From positions 1 to 22,232 of the IMG/VR virus record IMGVR_UViG_3300008625_000704: a DNA stretch of 22,232 nt; one strand, written 5' to 3'. The DNA is from a virus. The notes below the pieces were generated by a model that was not told the origin of the DNA, ran no database searches, and was given only the letters and a program-made list of their open reading frames with translations. This document shows, in pieces, positions 1 through 12,100 of the stretch; position 1 is the first letter of the stretch, and each line of letters begins with the position of its first letter. The position numbers and the translations under genes were made by a program.

Positions 1-957
1 AAGCTTGAAGAAGCTGAAAGAGAATACCACAAGTATGGCAGAAAGGCAGAAAGTTTAGCCGAGGAACAGTCAAGACTTGCCAGAGACGCTGAATTTTATG
101 AAGGACTGCAACGAGATACAGAAGGAATACAGAGGGATGTTTCTTCTTATCGTGGACGTATTGCTGAGATGGCAGACAGGGGGACCCCTAGAAGTCGTCA
201 GGATGCCATGTACGCAATGCGAACCGAGCAGATCGATAAGGATGCAGATGTTCAAGGCCAGCAGTTAAGGCAGATGCTTGCGGAGAGAGGGATATCCCCG
301 AACTCCCCATTAGCCTTGAAAATGGCTAATCAGATCAATAGCTCGAAGGTTAGTCAGAAGCGTGAAGCAAGACGTTCTGCTCTTTTTGATGCAATGCAGA
401 TGCAGGATGTTGAAAATCAACAGAAGTCAGCTCTTTATGCTCAGGCAGCAAACCTGACGCAAGGTGAACTGTCCGCCTTACAGCAACGTGCTGGAATACG
501 TGGACAAAGAATGGCTGGGTTAGGTAGTGCAATGCAGAACTATGCAGGGCTTGGTCAGTACATGGGTGGTGCTAAGATGACAGGGGCTGAGCAGAGAATG
601 CGTATGGCAGGAATGCAGGCAGCTCAATCCTCTGAGATGTTCTCAAGAGGGACATATTTTGGTGGTCAGGCACAGCAACTTAGCAACATCAGGCTTGCTG
701 AAGCGATGGATCGACAGGCTAATCAGGAGTACAAGCAACTGACAGGCATGTCTATGAATCTTTCAAAGTACGGCATAGATAAACAGGCTGAGATTTCAGA
801 GAAAATAGCAGCGATGAAGGCTTCAGGTCAAGAAGGTGGTTCTAGCTATAACTTGATAGGGGCATTAGCCGGGGGAGCTTTGGGATACTTTGCATCAGGA
901 GGGAATCCATACATGGCAGGACTTGGTGCTAACGTAGGTAGTAACATACAAATTTGA
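1..957 (+). CDS. Internal virion / DNA-transfer-like protein, 5'-truncated by the window
   Basis: The reading frame is open from base 1 to the stop at 955-957 (318 visible residues), so the ATG at 169 is probably internal and the true start lies outside the window. The visible N-terminal part is charged and helical (many Glu, Arg, Lys), as in a coiled coil. The middle is rich in Gln, Ala and Met, and the last 35 residues are Gly/Ala-rich and hydrophobic (NLIGALAGGALGYFASGG), like a pore-forming or membrane-inserting tail. Position directly upstream of another coiled-coil protein and a giant polyvalent protein resembles the internal-core or ejection-protein block of podoviruses. The role in DNA transfer is inferred from composition and context; no specific family motif was recognised. 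Confidence 0.7.
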   Translation, partial: KLEEAEREYHKYGRKAESLAEEQSRLARDAEFYEGLQRDTEGIQRDVSSYRGRIAEMADRGTPRSRQDAMYAMRTEQIDKDADVQGQQLRQMLAERGISPNSPLALKMANQINSSKVSQKREARRSALFDAMQMQDVENQQKSALYAQAANLTQGELSALQQRAGIRGQRMAGLGSAMQNYAGLGQYMGGAKMTGAEQRMRMAGMQAAQSSEMFSRGTYFGGQAQQLSNIRLAEAMDRQANQEYKQLTGMSMNLSKYGIDKQAEISEKIAAMKASGQEGGSSYNLIGALAGGALGYFASGGNPYMAGLGANVGSNIQI

Positions 958-966
958 GATAATAAA

Positions 967-3111
967 ATGGCTATCCCATTCAGAAATCTACAAGGTGGCA
1001 ATCCGTATCAGGGACTTGCCAACACAATGGAGAGTGTTTCTTCGAGAGTCGGGGCATCCTTCATGTCTTACGCTGAGCATAAGAGGCGTAGAGATGAACA
1101 GGTGGCTGCGTATCAACGGGAGAAGGAAAAATCGATGGTGGATGCTATCGTCAAACTGGTCCCGGCTGCTGCCGAGTACGAAATGAAGAAGGATGCAATT
1201 ACTTATGGGAAGGAGCAGGACAAGTTAGACAGGCAGTACAAGCAATCTGTTCTTGATGAGTCGATTGCCAGCCGTGAGCAGACAGGTGAATACCAGACTG
1301 CGATGCTTGGGGAGCAGAGGGCTAGCAGAGAGCAAAGAGGGGAATACCAAGAAAGTGTCCTTGAAGAGCAGAAGGCTAGCAGAGAGCAAGCAGGTCAATA
1401 TCAAGCAGGCATGCTTGAAAAGCAGACTAAGATGCTACAAAACTCTAATAAAATAAAAGAGATAACAGCACTAACAAGACTTGAAAATGCCCAGATTAAT
1501 AAACTAAAGCAACAAAATCTTACTGATAAGATTCCTTTTGACCAGTATGAAACCGCTGCAAAGCTAGCTGAAGATGTAAGCACAGCAAGACTAACACGGA
1601 AAACAAGGCTTTATGAGCTCTATACAGATATATATGGTGAAGCGGATGATTTAACTAATCCAAATCGTGACCCAGAAACTGGGGTCCCAAACGAGACATT
1701 TGATGTGTGGGTAACTACTGCATCAAACCTTGGTGGTTATGGCATGTCTGAGGAAGAATTTAATAAACTCTCTGAGCCTTTTACATACCTCGATGTGTAC
1801 AGACAGGCTGGTGTGAAGTTAACAGATGAAAACTCTGCCCCTAAAGAAGAAGCAGAGAGCACAGTTCTTGATGAATTGACAAGCGAAAACAATGCTAGAC
1901 TTAGTGGGGGATCAGGAGGAGGTCTCCCATTTGATTGGTCGGGCAAACGGGAAAGGGAAAGGTATAGCGGTTTGGGTACAGGTACAGGAATAGACGAAAA
2001 AGAAACATCGAGCACTGATATCACGGAAGTTACAAAGGACACAAATTTAAACAAGGGCATTCTTGAAAAAGTTTTAGATCCTAAAAAATTCCATGTTCAG
2101 GAAACTGAGGAAGTTAAACTCAGTCCACAAGAAGAGAATGAATTAATTCTTGAAAGACTTGCTACTCTATCAGATGAGAAACTAAGAAAAGTAGCTACCG
2201 AAGTAGGTGATCAAAGGTTAGCAGGTCTTATTCGTTCAGAGCTAGCTAGGAGAGAGAAAGATGGGTCTTCAGTAACTACCGATCAGGAATCTGGTGGTGG
2301 ATTTGGTACAGCACAAGCAGGTATTCAAAAACAAAAGGATGAACTTCCTGTATATAAAACAGTCGATATACAGAAGGGCTCAACCCTTGGGGATATGTAT
2401 AAGTTAGCGAAGAAAAACGGATTTGATCCTTCAGTTTATTATAATGAAGCACAAAAGAAGAAAGGTGCTCCCCCACACGAAAATATTAAAATATTCAAGA
2501 ATGCTTGGAGTGACCATAGAGAAAGCCAAGGCTTGATAAGATTAGGGGAAGGAGATGGGGAGATTCCACCAAGAGGTGAAGATCTTGTTCTGCCTAAATT
2601 CTGGAGTGACCCAGTAGTGGATGAGGCTCCCGTAATGAGATCCCTTCCTAAAAGATCTGCCTTGGAAGATGGTACAGAGACTGATCAGGGTGAACCTGTC
2701 ATGAGCGTCAGTGAAGAAGCTATAAAGACCGCTGCCGATCTTGCTGAGACGGATAATAAATCTTCTGAAGAACAAGAATCCCCATCTGTTCTTGAAAGGG
2801 GTATGAAGCTTAAAGGCGAGGAAGTTAAAGTAGAAGAATTTGAGAAACGAAGAGATCTAGCAGAGCCTGATGAACTTGAAGAGTTCGAAGGTCAAAATTA
2901 CTTATGGTATGGAGAAGATGGTATTTATGAAACCTCACGTTCACGAGGATTCGCTATGCCAGGTATGGCCCCTGGTTTAATGGTTTGGAGAGATCCGAAA
3001 GGCGAGCTTAAACCTCTTATTATTAGACAGAAACAAAAAGAAAGTATAAAGGATTTCCAAATGAGAGCGTTAAGAACTTTTGAGTTTGCAACACGTTCAA
3101 GAGCATCCTGA
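967..3111 (+). CDS. Coiled-coil virion protein with three 18-residue repeats
   Basis: 714 residues, starting 9 bp after the previous stop with only a weak ribosome-binding site. The N-terminus (MAIPFRNLQGGNPYQGL) is followed by a highly charged helical region. Residues 94-147 are three consecutive 18-residue repeats with the core ASREQxGxYQ. The middle is Glu/Lys/Ser-rich and probably largely disordered. Around residues 455-545 a stretch (KGSTLGDMYKLAKKNG ... IPPRGEDLVLP) loosely recalls a LysM-type fold, but it is twice the usual length, so this is weak. The C-terminal 80 residues look globular, with several aromatic residues. It is probably an internal virion or ejection protein, by its place between two other such genes. 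Function is inferred only from context. Confidence 0.65.
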   Translation: MAIPFRNLQGGNPYQGLANTMESVSSRVGASFMSYAEHKRRRDEQVAAYQREKEKSMVDAIVKLVPAAAEYEMKKDAITYGKEQDKLDRQYKQSVLDESIASREQTGEYQTAMLGEQRASREQRGEYQESVLEEQKASREQAGQYQAGMLEKQTKMLQNSNKIKEITALTRLENAQINKLKQQNLTDKIPFDQYETAAKLAEDVSTARLTRKTRLYELYTDIYGEADDLTNPNRDPETGVPNETFDVWVTTASNLGGYGMSEEEFNKLSEPFTYLDVYRQAGVKLTDENSAPKEEAESTVLDELTSENNARLSGGSGGGLPFDWSGKRERERYSGLGTGTGIDEKETSSTDITEVTKDTNLNKGILEKVLDPKKFHVQETEEVKLSPQEENELILERLATLSDEKLRKVATEVGDQRLAGLIRSELARREKDGSSVTTDQESGGGFGTAQAGIQKQKDELPVYKTVDIQKGSTLGDMYKLAKKNGFDPSVYYNEAQKKKGAPPHENIKIFKNAWSDHRESQGLIRLGEGDGEIPPRGEDLVLPKFWSDPVVDEAPVMRSLPKRSALEDGTETDQGEPVMSVSEEAIKTAADLAETDNKSSEEQESPSVLERGMKLKGEEVKVEEFEKRRDLAEPDELEEFEGQNYLWYGEDGIYETSRSRGFAMPGMAPGLMVWRDPKGELKPLIIRQKQKESIKDFQMRALRTFEFATRSRAS
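1246..1407 (+). repeat. Three tandem 54-bp coding repeats
   Basis: Three in-frame 54-bp units (1246-1299, 1300-1353, 1354-1407) each encode 18 residues with the core ASREQxGxYQ. The second and third share the exact string GCTAGCAGAGAGCAA (from 1320 and 1374). Eighteen residues is about five helical turns, so the units would extend a coiled coil. Copy number may vary between related phages. Confidence 0.85.
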
Positions 3112-3148
3112 CCATTAATTTAACAGTAAATGATTACTTGTAAACACC

Positions 3149-6100
3149 ATGAGCGAACAACTTAGATACAATCTATCAAGACTTGCTAGAGGTGCTAACC
3201 CATACTATGCGTGGAAGGTAAGGGAGAGATATCTTAACAGGATACTCGATCAGGGGGAATTTGATGAAGATTCCAGAAAGTATTTCAAAGATAAATACAT
3301 TGGGCCTGAACCTGAAGATGTAGATCTAAGCGACACTGTTTCCGGGTGGGTTGACCGCACGGCTGCGATGACCAAGAACTCTGCCATGATCGGGGTTAAC
3401 CAGATCAGGCAGTGGTGGAATGAAAAAGAAAGTGTATTAGGAATACCAACTGGGGAGCGTGATGCGGAAGACGCACAGGAAGCTTACGATGACATAACTT
3501 ATTACAGAGGTTTGCAATCTAGTATACCCAGAAGTGAAGGTCTGGGTATGGTGGCTCAAGATGTTATCTCATCACTTCCATCTCTTGTTGAAAACTTGTC
3601 TGCCTCTGTTATTGCTGGTTATGCAGGGGCAAAAATAGGTACTGCTGTAGGGACAATGATAGCCCCAGGTGCAGGTACTGCAATAGGGGCCGGGGTTGGT
3701 TTTGTTTCCGGGGTATTAGCTGGTTTGGGTGTGAATGCTGCCATGGAAGCTGGCTCAGCATTTGATGACAATCTTAGAAACGAAGAGATTAGAAGAAGGC
3801 TTGAGGAAAGATACGGAAGTAACCCTGAACTTGTAGATCAAGCTCAGAGAGCTGTTGCTCTTGAGGCAGCAGATGCTGTGATGACAGGTAATATAGTTGA
3901 TCCGACCAATATAGCATCAGCTATGTTTGCAACCAGAGGTGGTCAGTTATTCAAGGGCTTCCTAGTGGCAAAAGCTGGTGCTAAAACCAGATTCCCAAAT
4001 AAGTTCAGAGTAACAAAAGATGCTTTAGGTGGGGCTGCGACTGAAGCAGTTCAAGAGGGGTATCAGGATGCCTTACAGCAATCGGTAACACAGTATCAAA
4101 TAGCAAAGATAGATGCTGATGGCGACCCAGATAAAATCCCAGACAACTTAGATATTATTAAAGACATTGATTACGGAAGAGTTGGTTACTCTTCTCTTGT
4201 CGGTGGTATTGCTGGTGGTGCTTTTACCGGGACAAGGTCTGGTATCGGGAAGTTTGCTGATAAGAAGAGAGAAGTAATAAGAACACGAATAAGACAGGCT
4301 ATAGATAGCGGTGATTTAGATCAGTTCAACTCAGTCAGATCTTCATACCAAGAAGGAACTCCTGAAAGAGTAATCATTGAGCAGGAGATCAAGGACATAC
4401 GTGAGGGTGTTCATGTAGACCATAGAGTTGATAAAGACCTGACTCGTTACGATATGAGAAACGAGTTGGCAAATGCTATGGCAGAAGGGAAGTCAGGCTT
4501 TGAGGCATTCATTAAGAAGAACCGTAACAATCCTCTCTTTACTGATGTAGTCAACGACTACTTTGACAAGCTACGTTCTGCTGAGGTTACAGCTCAGCAA
4601 CAGGCAGAGCTTGAGCGTATAAGGAACCAGATTCTTATTGGGTGGGATGAGCGTGGATGGGAACTCACGGATGAGAATCTAAGAGAGACCATGACCCAGC
4701 CTGACCCTGAAGGGAGGTGGGGTGGTGAAGCTTCTACTATAGGGACAAGAGAGGAGCCAGGTAGAGCTTATCAGGGTGAGGAGACTTACGAAGTACCTGT
4801 CCGTGATGCAAGTGGTCGAATAGAAAGAGACCCTATTACTGGGCAGATTCTTTATGAGACTAGGACTAGACCTACCAGCAGAATAAGAGCCAGAACCCCA
4901 CAGGATTTTGCAACCAGGACTGAGCGTAAGGGAGCACCGAAGAGACTTGAGGATCTCACTAAGCCAAAGTCTCAGAGACAAGTTCAGGAGAAGAAAGAGG
5001 CTAAACCACAAGAAGACTTCGATGTAGAAAAAGCGACACGAGTTCAGCTCATCAACTGGTTAAGACAGGATGATGTAGACAAGGGAACCTACGAGAACCA
5101 GGACGTAGCCAACGCTGAGTACAAGCGTTTAATGAAGACCAAGAAGAAGGGTGGGGAAAGCGTTCAGGGTCTGAGAGAAATGGTTAAGTCTCGAATGCCT
5201 AAGCAGGAAGAACCCAAAGTAGAACCTACTCAGGAAGCTCAACCAAAACCAAAGGCAGAACCTAAAGAAGAAGTTGCACCAAGAGAACCTGAACCAGTCC
5301 CGGAGGTATCCCCAGAACGACAAGCAGAGATCAATCAGATCCGTGAAGAGTTCCTTGATGACTTTGCCAACAAGGACATGGGTGGTCAGACCATACTCAG
5401 GAACCCAGACAACAGCTTTAAGGAGATCAAGCTCAGAAGAGGTGATGAAGAGAGAACCTACACAGCAGAGGATCTCGATGAGATGGGTTATCTCTCGAAC
5501 AACAAGGAGAACTTCTTAGAGGGTAAGGTTAGGAATGATCTACCTCAGCAACCAGAACCAGAGGTGCTCAAAGATGCTGATCAGCAGACAGAAACTAAGG
5601 AGGTATCTCAGGAACAAGTTACAGAGCCTGAAGCTGTTGTTGAAGAAGAACCTGCAGTTGTTGAGCCTACCAAAGTAGAAGCTGAACCCCCAGCAGAAAA
5701 AGCAGAGGAAGCTCCAGAACAAGTTACTGAGACTAAAGAAGAACCAGAACCAGTTAAGGACACCACCCCTAAAGGTGAAGCACCCCCAGAACTTGTTCTC
5801 AACTTTATGTCAACCCTTGACCCAGATGAGAATAACTATGTTGTTGAGGAGATTCGTGGAAGAAATAATAAATTCGAAGGGGTACAAGTTGACACCTACG
5901 ACACGGTTAACGAGGAGTGGCGCACTAAAGAGTTTACTGCGGATGAGGCTAGAGCACTTCAGATTGTCAATAAGAAGAACAAGATTATTCCTTCTGCTAT
6001 TCAAGATTACGTGCGTAGAGCTGCCATCTTTGCGAACCCTAAAGGTCCTGCCGGGACTCCTGATCAAGAGATTGAAATGGAGAGGACTCCGACTTTTACT

Positions 6101-9100
6101 GAGACTGAAGGTGCAGAAGCTGAAGCTCAAACTGCTGGGACGCTTCGACCAACTAAGGAGGCAGAGGCCCGCCTGACTCCTGTAGAAATACGGAGTTCCG
6201 TACAGGCTGCAATGGAGGATGAGCTTGCCTCACCCACTACTGAAGACCTTAGAGATGCTGAGGGTCTTAGAACAGATATAGAGAGTGATCGGGATGCTGA
6301 GGTAGGCTTTACTGAAAACAAGATAGCCTACAATAAGATTGATGGGTCCACTTTTGTTGCTGATGAGCTTAAAGAAGCAGGCATTACAAATTCACAGCAA
6401 AAGAAACCATTGGCTCAAATGGCTGAGGCTCTTCGGTTACAAGAGCTCAGCGACTTAGATGGGATTACATTTGTAAAAGGAACGGACAAGAATAAAAACC
6501 ATTACAGATATGAGAAGGGTCGGTTTGCAGGGGGGAAGGTTAACGGGATATCCAAGAATCTCCTGGACAAGTTACAGACATTCGCAAATAACAACGGCTA
6601 TACCCTCAACGTCATTGATGAGAAAACCCCACTACCCAAAATCGAGGGTGTCTATAAAGACTCAAAGCAGTACCCACTTCTAGTAGCCCAAGCTATCAAG
6701 AAAACTTTTGGTAGCGCATCCAAGTTCCAGAACTCCATCAGCTCGAATGATCCGAAAGGCATAAGGATCTACAACATTAAGCCGGGAGAGACCCCTGTCG
6801 CCGGGGAGACGGTTGAAGATACTGGGTTATCTAAGGACGACAAGTTAATGGAGGCAACCAAAAGGATCTCTAATGACGGAATCGCTGATGGGTTTGTCGC
6901 CCCATTATACGTTGAAAGGAAGACTCAGCCCGAAGTTCAGGAAGAAGGCAAGGCCCCGACAAAAGCAGAGCTTGAAGCGATAGAGAAAGGCACAGATCAA
7001 GAGGTTGAGCAAAAGGTTAAACAGGAGGAGACCGTCGAGCATCAGAAGGTTGAAGGCGAGTACGTTGTCAACTTGTTCATCGATGATGATAGAGATGTGG
7101 CAGGGGTTAAAGGGAGAGCCGTATCCGCAATCCGCATCCCTTTCAAAAATGTCACAGAGAAACAACTCATAGACTTTATTGAAGCACTAAGGTCCCCCGA
7201 ATCGAAAAAGAAAGTTCTTCTCGATAAGCCCCTCTTCAGCATAGCTCCCGACCGAGAGGTATCCAAGGGTCCGCTTGACCGCACTGTCATAGACAAGGCG
7301 GTTGGGGAATTCACGAGAGAGTTCAGAGGTGGGGTCATGCTCAACTTCAAAGTCTTTGACTCTCCACAACATGCTCAGCAGGAAACCGGGATTGAGTTTA
7401 ACCCCAAGGCAAGGGGAGCTTTGGTTGGGGATCAGGTGTATCTGTTCGCTAACAACCTTAAAGACATCTCCACTGCACGTAAGGTGATCTTCCATGAATC
7501 CATTGGGCATTACGGTGTGCGTAACGTGTTGGGTGATGAGGACTTCAACCTGTTCCTTGATCGTGTCATCGCAAAGAACAAATCAGAAGTTCAGGCTATA
7601 GCAGAGCGATATAAGAAAGATGGAGTCTTTAAGAATATCGGAGAGAAGGAGCTTCGGATTGCAGCAGAGGAGCTTGTTGCCGAGGCAGCCGAAGGCAGGG
7701 CTAATCGAACTGTTATTCAGAGAGTCATTGAGGCATTGCGGGAGTTCTTTGCTAAGCACCTGGGACTACTCGAACCTAATGAGATCAAGTCTGTCATACT
7801 CCGAGCTGAGAAAGCATTCCGGACTGGGGAGATCTACTTCGGTGCTGACAGGTCAGTCTTTGGGTCTGCATTGGATGCTCAGTATTCTCTAGGTGTATTT
7901 ACTAGAGAGATGTCTGAGAGAACCTTGGATATTCCTGTGTTACTGAGAGCTCATGCAGAAAGGTTGCATAAAGAATTTTTTAAAGATAAGAAAGCATCAA
8001 CGAAAGTAGGTTCAAAAGAAATATCGTTGGTGAACCCATTTATTTATGAACTGGCAGGGGATAAGTTAAGGGAGTACCAGAAAGACAGGAATATTGAAGA
8101 GCAAGCAAAACTTGAAGAGAAGCTTAAAGAAATATCTGCTAGATCTTCTTTGTTGGCTAGTCAGTACGGGGGTTACTGGGTAGGTCCTGATGGGAGATGG
8201 AGGTATCACGTAAATGATTTTGATCAGAATAGTAAAGAGCTTTGGACTTTTAATTTATTAAAGCCAGATTGGTTTAGAGCCAAGAACCAGAAAGACTATG
8301 CCACTCAGATGTTTGATCTCGATAAGATTTCAGAGCTTAGGGTGCAGAGGAAAATTATTGAAGAGGTGGACCTGGATTATAGCCCTGGGACATTACTACA
8401 ACATATTAAGCTTACAGATTTTTTGGATCATGAGCAGTTAAGAACTGAAAATAAAAAGATATGGGATAAAATTTACGTAACATTTGATACAACATTAAAT
8501 AGAAGTAAATTTACTCAAAGAGGAGCGAATCAACTGTCAACTAGAAACATAAGAAGGTCAAATCTTGGTACGTTTCGTGTAGGATATAATCCTTTTGGAT
8601 CAAGAGATAAGATAGGTACGCCAGAATACTCACTAGGTAACATGGTACTGTTTATTGATGTTAATCTTGATAGGGCTCCTCTAGTTTCTATGAGCACTTT
8701 TGTTCATGAGCTTACGCATGCAATACAAGATCTTCATCAATTAGGTATGGGGTCTAATCCGAAAATGGGAGGAAAGTTTTACGAATATGATGGAACTCTT
8801 TTTAGCAGAATAAAAAGTTCTCTTGAGTCTTTGTTTAGTGAGATGTCTGAACCTGAGATTCGTCAGCTCCAGAAGTATGTTAACAATATGGAGTTTAGCT
8901 TAGCGGGTTACGATTCAGGTATCGCTAAAACATCGACTCCAGATAAATTTAATAAATTATTATTAACTGCTAAAGAAATACTTAGTGGGATCTCAGAAGG
9001 TCCAGTATCTGATGAATATACTATTGGGGAAACAAGTTCTTCTATTTTAAATATATACAGTGCTCAGGTAGGCCACCTTTATGATATGGCAGCAGATAGA

Positions 9101-12100
9101 GGAGAATTTATAGATCCTGATCTTAACAAAGATCTTTGGTTCAATGAGTTCTTTTTTAAATTAGAAGATGGAATGATGGAAAACTTTGGTCCTAACTCTG
9201 CTCAGCACAAAAGAGCTAAGAATCTAAGGACAATGGCGAGGAACTTATTTGCGCCTCATGCTAGTGGGGGATCGCTTGAGGGCATTTATATGCAACCCAT
9301 TTATATGTTGGGTAATAGACTATCACCTAAATGGAAAAGGGAATTACAACAAAGAAAGAATACTCAGGAGTTTGATCATTGGATGTCACTCACAAATTAC
9401 TTAAGAACACTAGGTGAGACTGAAGCCCGACACCACCAGCAAAATTTTATAGACCAATATCAAGCTTTTGATAGAGGAGACTTACAAGCACTTAGTAAAA
9501 TGAGAGATGTTATCCCATTGTCAAAAGGATTTAGCATAGACTATAAACACCATGATAGAAATCTTATTGAGTCAGAGAATTTTAAAAGATTTAATGAGAC
9601 ATCTCCATCTTTCAGCATGGAAGACATGCTTATCATCCTTAATGAATCGGGTGAAAGAACACAAAAGGTATTTCAATACGCAGATAAATCAGACGAGATA
9701 AGATACAGCCTATCCTCAGAGCGTGACCCTAGCGAATCAGCCCCGACATGGATGAATCAAGCAGAGAAAGATGTATGGTTGAAGTTCGGTGATCCCCATG
9801 CCGGGAAATCTATACGAGAAAAGTTTGAGAAGCTGAAAGAAAACTTATGGACCAAGGTCCGTCAGGGCATGTTCGATAAGTTTGCCCCATTGAAGTTCTT
9901 GTCAGACAAGGCATACATTCAGGCAAGGATGAGTAAATCTACGGATGGTCCATTCTCTGCCATGTTCCAGCTCGGTCACATCTTCATGGATGAGGATGGT
10001 GCTATCGATGTAGACACCACAAAGAAATCCTTAGTAGAAAGCATGCGTCCTCTTGGTCAGGACATGGACACGTTCCTGAGATGGGTAGCATCGAACCGTG
10101 CATACGATCTGAAGAAAGGACCAAAGGGAAGAGATGCGCTGAAGTTCCTTACGGATGCAGAGATCGCAGTAGGGATGAACTTTAATAGAGGGACCACGAT
10201 TAATGCTGAGACAGGGAAGCGTGTCTCTCGTAAGAAGCTATTCGATGATGTCCTCAAGGACTTCCAAGCCGTACAGAACTCAGTGCTCGATCTTTCCGTT
10301 AAGTCCGGAGCAGTAAGCAAAGAGAACGCACAACTCTGGAAGGATCAGTTCTATGTTCCGTTCTACAGAGTATTCGATGAAGACTCATCGAAGCGAATCG
10401 GACCCAACACCATAGATGGGTTGGTTGGGCAGGATGCTTACAAGAGACTCAGGGGGTCTGACAGGGGCCTCGCTGATCTCATGCAGAATACGATGATGAA
10501 TTACCATCATCTCATTGATGTATCACTGAAGAACATGGCAGCCACACAGTCTGTCTCTGATCTAATGAAGATCAATGGGGCTGTAAAGTTAGGGAAGTTC
10601 CCGATCAACAATGAAGCAATGCGGGAATACTTTGAGAACCTAGAAGGTGCAGATCAGCAAATGGCATCATTGGTTCAACCTGATAACGGACAGACTATAT
10701 ACATTCGTGAGAACGGGGAGAGGGTTTACTATAGGATCAGTGACCCGTTTGTCCTCGAAGCTCTCATGGGGATAAACTCCGTCAACAAAGATAATCTTTT
10801 ATACAAGGAACTCAGGAGAAGTAAGCGTTGGTTTACGTATGCAGTAACAGCAGACCCTGACTTCAAGATAGCAAACCTACTCAGGGATACAATCGGTTCA
10901 ATCGCAGTAGCCCCAACGGGTTACAACCCACTAAGCAATGTTGCTAGAGGTTGGAAAGGGACACAGAAAGATTCCAAGACCTATTCAAAACTTGTTGCAG
11001 GGGGTGGGGCTTTCATCTTTGGGCACGTATCAGGGACAGACCCAACCTCAGAAGGGGCTAGACGTTTAATTGAACAGGGTGTTAAAAAAGAGTTCATTAT
11101 AGATTCCCCAGAGAAAATGGGATTTCTAGAGAGGATGGTTAAAGGGAGCTTCAGTATAGCCAGAGGTGCATGGGGTAAGTATGAAGACTTTGGTACTAGA
11201 CTGGAGAACGTCAACAGGGCAGCCCTCTATGACAAGTTACGAAAAGAAGGAAAGTCTCACCTTGAAGCAAGCTTTGAAGCCAGAGACCTGATGGATTTCT
11301 CGAACACAGGTAGCTGGGGAATGATTCAATACCTGTCACAGTGGAGTCCATTCCTTAATGCAAGATTGCAGGGTATGTATAAGTTAGGCAGAGGGGCAGT
11401 ATCCCCTGCGCAGCGAGTGCAGTTCGCTACTACGGTATTTGTTTATACAATGGCTTCCCTCGGATTGTACTTAACGCACAAGGATGACGAGGAATTCAAG
11501 GAACGTGAAGAGTGGGACCGAGATACATATCACTGGTTTAAGGTTCCGGGGTTTGATACGGCAGTAAGAATCCCGAAAGCATTTGAGGTGGGTACGATTA
11601 CGACGATGGTCGAGCGTATGGCTGAACAGATGATAGACGAAGAAGCCACCGGGAAACTGTTCCGTGAGCGTATGCTCTTCGCTCTGACAAACACACTGGC
11701 TATGGATGTCAGGCCCCAGATGCTCCGCCCGATCATAGACATCTACTCGAACAAGAATCCTTTTACTGGGAGAGATATCGAGTCGAAGAAGATGGAAGGG
11801 TTGAACATAGAAGAAAAGAGAAACGCATACACTTCAGAGACAGCTACGCTTCTCTCTCGAATGAATGCGGATACGATAGGGTGGGATGCGGTGAACTTGT
11901 CCCCAGTACAGATAGAGTATGCAGTGCAGGGATTTGGGGCATGGATCGGGGCGAGCGTCTTCGCTGCAACCGACAGTATCATACGTATGGCAGAAGGCAA
12001 GGAAGCCCCAGGAGAAGGACTTAAGTCCATCCCAGTGATAGGGATAGGGGCTGCGGTGTTAGAGCCGTCTGTACGTAGGTTTGCCGTTGATCTGAGTAGA

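Noticed and set aside
4679-5802. Several minus-strand open frames opposite the giant gene (for example 4679-5011, 5540-5802)
   Set aside because: They are antisense shadows of a Glu/Pro/Lys-rich linker; composition is skewed to Phe, Leu and Ser and there are no ribosome-binding sites.
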